Shown here: one piece after another, positions 58,988 to 64,000 of the stretch | Layout of the letters: every line of letters begins with the position of its first letter | Position numbering within the stretch: the stretch's first letter is position 1 | DNA from: Amaurobius ferox | Taxonomy: Eukaryota; Arthropoda; Arachnida; Araneae; Amaurobiidae | Assembly: GCA_951213105.1 (NCBI GenBank) | Contig: OX578142.1 | Location: 6,278,649 to 6,342,648 of the forward strand | Direction of reading: 5' to 3' | DNA: 64,000 nt | Program-made: the position numbers and the translations under genes | The notes under the pieces: model-generated | Databases searched by the model: none | Told to the model about the DNA's origin: nothing | Seen by the model: the letters and a program-made list of their open reading frames with translations, nothing else

Positions 58988-61900
58988 ATATGAAAAAAAC
59001 AAAGAACTTCCTAATTTGAAGAAGGTGGAAAATTTACGTGATTTGTGTCGATGCTTTGCACCGGGTGGATGGAGGTACAAACCTAAAAAAATAAATATTT
59101 TTTCTATCAGTGTGTAACTATTTCAGGAAAAACAGTTTGGAATTAAAACCATGAATTTTAAAAGATGGATTTAAAATAAAAGGATTGTGAAAAGAAGATT
59201 GTGGATATTTGAAAAATCACGCACTGAAAAATTCTTTTGTGGAAAGATTTTTATGTCAGAAGTCTATGTCAGGACGATGAACAATTCAAACGAAAAATCA
59301 AAAAATTTCGCCTTTCAAAAAGTTGGAAAATTTAAGTGGTTTGTGGCGGGGATTTGCACCGGGTGGATGGCGGCAAAAACATAAAAAAAAATATTTTTTT
59401 ATATATGTTCATAACAAAGGAAAAACTATTTCACGAGAAACGCTTTTAAATTAAATGTCAGCAATTTTAAAAAGAAGATTTAAAATAAAAGGATTGTGAA
59501 AAGAAATTTGTGAATATTGAAGAAATCACGAATTTAAAATCTCCTTTGCAGAAAGAAAATTATGTCAAATGTCTGTGTCGGGAGGATGAACTATTCAAAT
59601 GAAAAATAATAAACTATGTGTTTGGAAGAAGGTGCAAAATTTACCGGTTTGTGGCGATGCATTGCACCGGGTGGATGGGGGCAAAAACCTAAAAAAATAA
59701 ATATTTTTTTCTATCTGTGTATAACAAAGGAAAAAAAACTATTTCACGAAAAACAGTTTTGAGTTAAATATCAAGAATATTAAAAATAAATTTGAAAAAA
59801 AAGGGTTTGTGAATATTGTAATAATCACGAATTTTAACATTCCTTTGTGGAAAAAAACTTTATGTCAAATGGTTACGTCGAGATGATAAACAATTTAAAG
59901 GGAAAAAGAACAAAAATTTCGTGTTTTAAAGAAGGTGGAAAATTTATGTGGTTTGTGGCGGTGTTTTGTACAGGGTGGATGGTTGAACAAACCTAAAAAA
60001 AAATAAATACTTTTTCTATCTGCGTATAACAAATGACAAAACCTATTTCACAAAAAAAGGTTTGAAATAAAAATCAAAAATTTTAAGTAGAAGATATAAA
60101 TAAAAGTATTGTGAAAAGAAGATTGTGAATTTTGGAAAAATCACGAAGTTAAATATTCCTTTGTGGATATTAAATATTCCAAAGTTTTACTATCTGTGTA
60201 TACCAAAGGAAAAAAAGACTATTTCATGAAAATCAGTTTCGAATTAAGAATGCAGAATTTTAAATAAAGTATTTAAAATAAAAGGATTGTGAAAAGAAGA
60301 TTTTAAATACTGGGAAAACCACGAATTTAAAAATTCATTTGTAGATAGAACTTTATATCAAATGTCTATGTCAGGATGAGGAACAATTCATATGAAAAAA
60401 TAATAGTATATGAATTTTGAAGAAGGTGGAAAATTTTCGTGGTTTCAGGCGGTGGGTGCATTGCAGGGGTGAATGGGGGCACAAACCTAAAAAAATAAAT
60501 ATTTTCTCTATCTGTGTATAACAAAGGAAGAAACTATTTCACGAAAAACAGTTTTGAAATAAAAATTAAGAATTTTAAATAAAAATTTAAAATAAAAAAT
60601 TCTGAAAGAGGACTCTAAATATTGGAAAAGTATCTTTGTGGAAAGAACTGTATGTTAAAAGACTATGTCATGATGATTGAAATGAAAAAAAACAAATGTC
60701 AGGATGATTCAAATGAAAAAAACAAAAAAGCTTCGTGTTTTGAAGAAGCTGGAAAATATACGTGGTATGTGGCGTGCTTTGCACCGGATGGATGGGGGCA
60801 CAAACCTGAAAGAGATTAATATTTTTTTCTGTCTGTGTATAAAAAACGAAATTAAACTATTTCACAGTTTTGAGTTAAAAATCAAGAATTTTAAAAACAA
60901 GATTTGGAATAAAATGATTCGAAAAGAAAATTGCGAATATTGGAAAAATCACGACAGTAAAAATTCCTTTGTGGAAAGAACTTTATGTCACTTGTCCAGG
61001 TCATGATGATGAACAATTCAAATGAAAAAACAAAATCTGTGTGTTTTGAAGTGGGTGGAATATTTACGTGGTTTGTGCCTGCGTTTTGTGCACCGAGAGA
61101 ATGGGGGCATATACATATAAAAAATAAATATTCTTTTCTATCTGTGTATAACAAAGGATGAAACCTATTTCATAGAAACTGTTTTGAATTAAAAATCAAT
61201 TTTTAAAAAAGAAGATTTGTGAAAAAATGATTGCGAAAAGAAGATTGCGAATATTGGAAAAATCACGAAATTAAAAATTCCTTTGTGGAAAGAACTTTAT
61301 GTCAAATGTCTAGATCAGGATGATGAACAATTCAAATAAAAAACAAAAACCTGTGTGTATTGAAGTAGGTGGAGTATTTACGTGGTTTGTGCCTGTGCTT
61401 TGCACCGGGAGGATGGCGGCACAAACATTTAAAATAAATATTGTTTTCTATCTGTGTATAACAATGGATAAAACCTATTCCATAAAAACTGTTTTGAATT
61501 AAAAATCAATAATTTTAAATAAAAGTTTTAAAATACAAGGATTGTGAAAAGAAGATTGTAAATATTGGAAAAATCACAAATATAAAAATTCCTTTGTGGG
61601 AAGAACTGTATGTCAAAAGTCAATATCAGGATGATGAAAAATTCAAAGGAAAAAATTCTTGTTTTAAACAATGTGGAAAATGTATCGGGTGGATGGGGGC
61701 ACAAATCTAAAAAAAATAAAATGTTTTTATTATCTGTGTATAACAATTTAAAATATATTTCACGATAAACAGTTTTGAAATAAAAATCAAGAAATTTAAA
61801 AGAAGATTTAAAATAAAAGATTTGTGAAAAGAAGATTGCGAAAATTGGAAAAATCACGAATATAAAAATTCCTTTGTGAAAGGAACTTTGTGTCAAAAGT

Positions 61901-62235
61901 CTATGTCAGGATGATGAACAATTCAAATAAAAAAACAAAAAATTTCGTGTTTTAAACAAAGTGGAAAATTTACGTTGCTTGTGTGGGTGCTTTGGACCGT
62001 TTGGATGGGCGCACAAACCTAAAGAAATGAAATAATTTTTCTATCTGTGTATAACATAGGGAGAACCTATTTTACGAAAAACAGTTTTGAATTAAAAATC
62101 AAGAATTTTAAATGAAATATTTAAAATAAAAGGATTGTGAAAAGAAGATTGTAAATATTGGAAAAATCACGAATACAAAAATTCCTTTGTGAAAGGAACT
62201 TTAAGTCAAAAGTCTATGTGAGGATGGTGAACATT
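58988..62235 (+). repeat. satellite array, right block
   Basis: About ten to eleven further monomers in the same orientation as the main array, including one with the doubled 'caggatgattcaaatg' block (60670-60720). The array ends abruptly after 'gtgaggatggtgaacatt' at about 62235. Confidence 0.93.
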
Positions 62236-63125
62236 CCCCATTAGTAATTACCCTAATGGGTAATGGGATTACTAATTACCTTGTTACCCTAACTTCTACA
62301 AATTATAGTGCATAGGTTAATCAATGACATTCAACTAGTATTTTATCTTAATTCTAAATAATTTTACAATTTCTAGCAACAACAAAAAATGAATAAAATA
62401 AAATGAAATAAAAATAAATAAACACGTAAGCCTATTAAAAGTTACATTCTGAGTTTCTTTTTAATGATTGTCTTATGATATTTCAAGATATAGTATTCAG
62501 TAATAATTTTAGTTTCTGCATACTTTATCTGTAAGTACGCATACCTTAGCTGAATGTAGTGAAAAATTATTCAAATAAAATGCCTGATTAAGCAATAAAT
62601 ACACAGGGTTCTTTTTCAAACTTTTATCAAAACACTAACTGAATGGAATCCATTCATCTTTGCTCCCACAGTGAATTTGAGTCATTATAACTATTTTATT
62701 TAAGGAAATGTACAGCAATATTAATATTTAAAATCACCCATTTTAATGAACATTATCGAGCACACTTCCAAATTTCATGAATATTATTTGATTTACTGAT
62801 AAATTATGATTCCTTTATATCGAACAGAGAATTAAAAGGAAGCAAATAGCAAAAGCTCCGATCGCGGTCTGGAAGACCTACTCGCAGTGGGCCTACAAGC
62901 CAAAACGTTAGAAGTTAGTGCTCCGGCCTCTGCTTTCGGAGGTGACGCTAGAAATGGGGAGACGTCACGCCGTTGCATCGGATTAGAGTGATTTTAAATG
63001 CTAGAATTAATAGCTTAACAAATGGTCATTATAAAATTTAAATGATTGAATTATGGTGGATGGAATTGTCGCGATGTATTATTGTGGCGTAATGTATTGT
63101 TGTATTGTAAAAACTTAATTGTGGC
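62236..63125. other. non-satellite flank, no gene seen
   Basis: Starts with a nested palindrome (62240-62276; attagtaat ... attactaat enclosing ttaccc-taat-gggtaa), followed by AT-rich DNA. 62850-62985 is less AT-rich ('gacgtcacgccgttgcatc'). No ORF or motif can be supported. Confidence 0.5.
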
Positions 63126-63236
63126 GATGTATTTCACGTTAAAAATGTGGGTCCGTAAGTCCTTCCGAGAGGTTGGTGGTAGGGGAAGGAGGGTACGGTT
63201 CCTGTGGATGCTCCACTGGGTTCCGGTCTAAATTGG
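63126..63236 (+). mobile_element. SINE-2 body fragment, 5'-truncated
   Basis: 'gtaagtccttccgagaggt', 'ggtggtaggggaaggagggt' and 'gggttcc-gtctaaattggg' repeat the body of the SINE-2 copy that follows, 232 bp downstream. The tRNA-like head is absent here. Confidence 0.7.
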
Positions 63237-63261
63237 GAACATAAAAAGAAAATTATGGAGG

Positions 63262-63600
63262 ATGTCGTGGAGGGCGAAGTACCGCAGTGGTTAGCGCACG
63301 GGATTTGCACTTGGTAGGATCGGGTTCGATTCCCAAAATTGCCGCCATGTTCACGCGAAGTGCGATGACGCTAAACATGTGAGTATGTAAGTCCTTCCGA
63401 GAGGTAGGTGGTAGGGGAAGGAGGGTATTTTCCCTGTGGATCTCTCCCCCAATGGGTTCCAGTCTAAATTGGGTGGCACTTCCTGGCAGTCCAAAGAGTT
63501 ACCTTACACCTTTTTGGTAGGTCGCGCCAGCTAGTTTACCACGGTCAGAATTTTCAAGAATAGCGGTCAGGCTGGTTGCCAAAGGCGGCTAGTAAATAAT
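63262..63600 (+). mobile_element. SINE-2: second tRNA-derived SINE family
   Basis: tRNA-like head with an A-box-like 'taccgcagtggttagcgca' (63280) and B box GGTTCGATTCC (63323-63333), then a body with 'gtaagtccttccgagagg' (63387), 'gggttccagtctaaattggg' and 'caccttttt', ending near 'ctagtaaataataaaagg'. Exact ends and target duplication are not clear. Different in head and body from SINE-1. The head is too diverged and fused to non-tRNA DNA to be a working tRNA gene. Confidence 0.7.
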
Positions 63601-64000
63601 AAAAGGAAATATCTGTGTGTCTTATACACTATACGTTCAGCTATCGCGCGTCGGAGAGCTACGAAATTTGGCAATCGGAGACCCGGAGCGGGTGTGACGG
63701 GGACATGTGAAAACCGATTTTTAAAATTTGAATTATTTTTTTAGTTATCTATTGTTTTATGCGATTTCGACCGTTTTTTGCCCTTCTTGCCCTTTTTTTC
63801 TCCACGATCTAAACATTATAGAAAAAAACAAATCATACCACCAAAAAGAGCAGACAATTGCAAGTAAACATATATCAATTTCAAATTTCAATTTTGATTT
63901 CTAATATTTTTTAAAGATTTTAAAATAAAAGTCACTTTTGGCTAAAAAAAACGATTTTTGGTTTTTAAATTCTCGCATAGTAAAAAGTACTCATAATTTC
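63601..64000. other. right edge, unassigned
   Basis: 'cgcgcgtcggagagctacg' and 'ggagacccggagcgggtg' near 63645-63700 form a short GC-rich patch, followed by AT-rich DNA. No gene, repeat or structure recognised. Confidence 0.4.

Noticed and set aside
62240..62300. Telomere-like TTACCC strings
   Set aside because: Only isolated occurrences within a palindrome, no tandem array.

Overview
This is a strongly AT-rich stretch of animal nuclear DNA, most likely from an arthropod. That call rests on the mix of tRNA-derived SINEs, hAT, piggyBac and Polinton/Maverick elements, a GT-AG intron and the C2H2-finger style of Polinton DNA polymerase. I see no host gene. Almost everything is a tandem satellite with transposons nested in it, so the window looks like heterochromatin.

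Layout. 1-805: satellite of ~300-bp monomers. 806-4275: AT-rich DNA without recognisable genes. 4277-18188: Polinton-1, a Maverick/Polinton relative with ~1.5-kb terminal inverted repeats. Its minus-strand genes are two small unknown ORFs, a decayed protein-primed type B DNA polymerase, small zinc-finger and unknown ORFs, a retroviral-type integrase with a chromodomain tail, a parvovirus-like phospholipase A2 remnant, a two-helix membrane protein and a broken small gene. It also holds three satellite monomers, three GC-rich hairpins, and a SINE in its right terminal repeat. 18189-45222: satellite again, interrupted at 18474-21037 by a piggyBac element with an intact transposase between TTAA duplications. 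45229-57958: Polinton-2, with AGT termini and a 6-bp target duplication (ATTGTG) in a satellite monomer. It is an imperfect palindrome: its left half is an inverted, deleted copy of its right half. Its polymerase gene is split by a hAT element (51821-55380, 8-bp duplication). 57965-62235: satellite again, with a 916-bp foldback element built of ~17-bp minisatellite units. 62236-64000: non-satellite DNA with copies of a second tRNA-derived SINE.

The elements date each other. The satellite array came before Polinton-2, piggyBac and the foldback element; hAT came after Polinton-2; SINE-1 came after the Polinton-1 terminal repeats. Only the piggyBac transposase, one membrane protein and a few small ORFs are open. 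Both polymerases, the integrase, the phospholipase and the hAT transposase carry stops, frameshifts or catalytic-residue losses.

The most interesting signal links satellite and Polintons. Both Polintons carry satellite-related monomers between the polymerase 3' end and the terminal repeat, in the same relative orientation. The GC-rich core of the monomer folds into a two-stem structure, and its stems are kept by compensatory changes in the divergent Polinton-2 copy. This suggests the satellite may have grown out of a Polinton-internal element. The snap-back structure of Polinton-2 is the second main finding.
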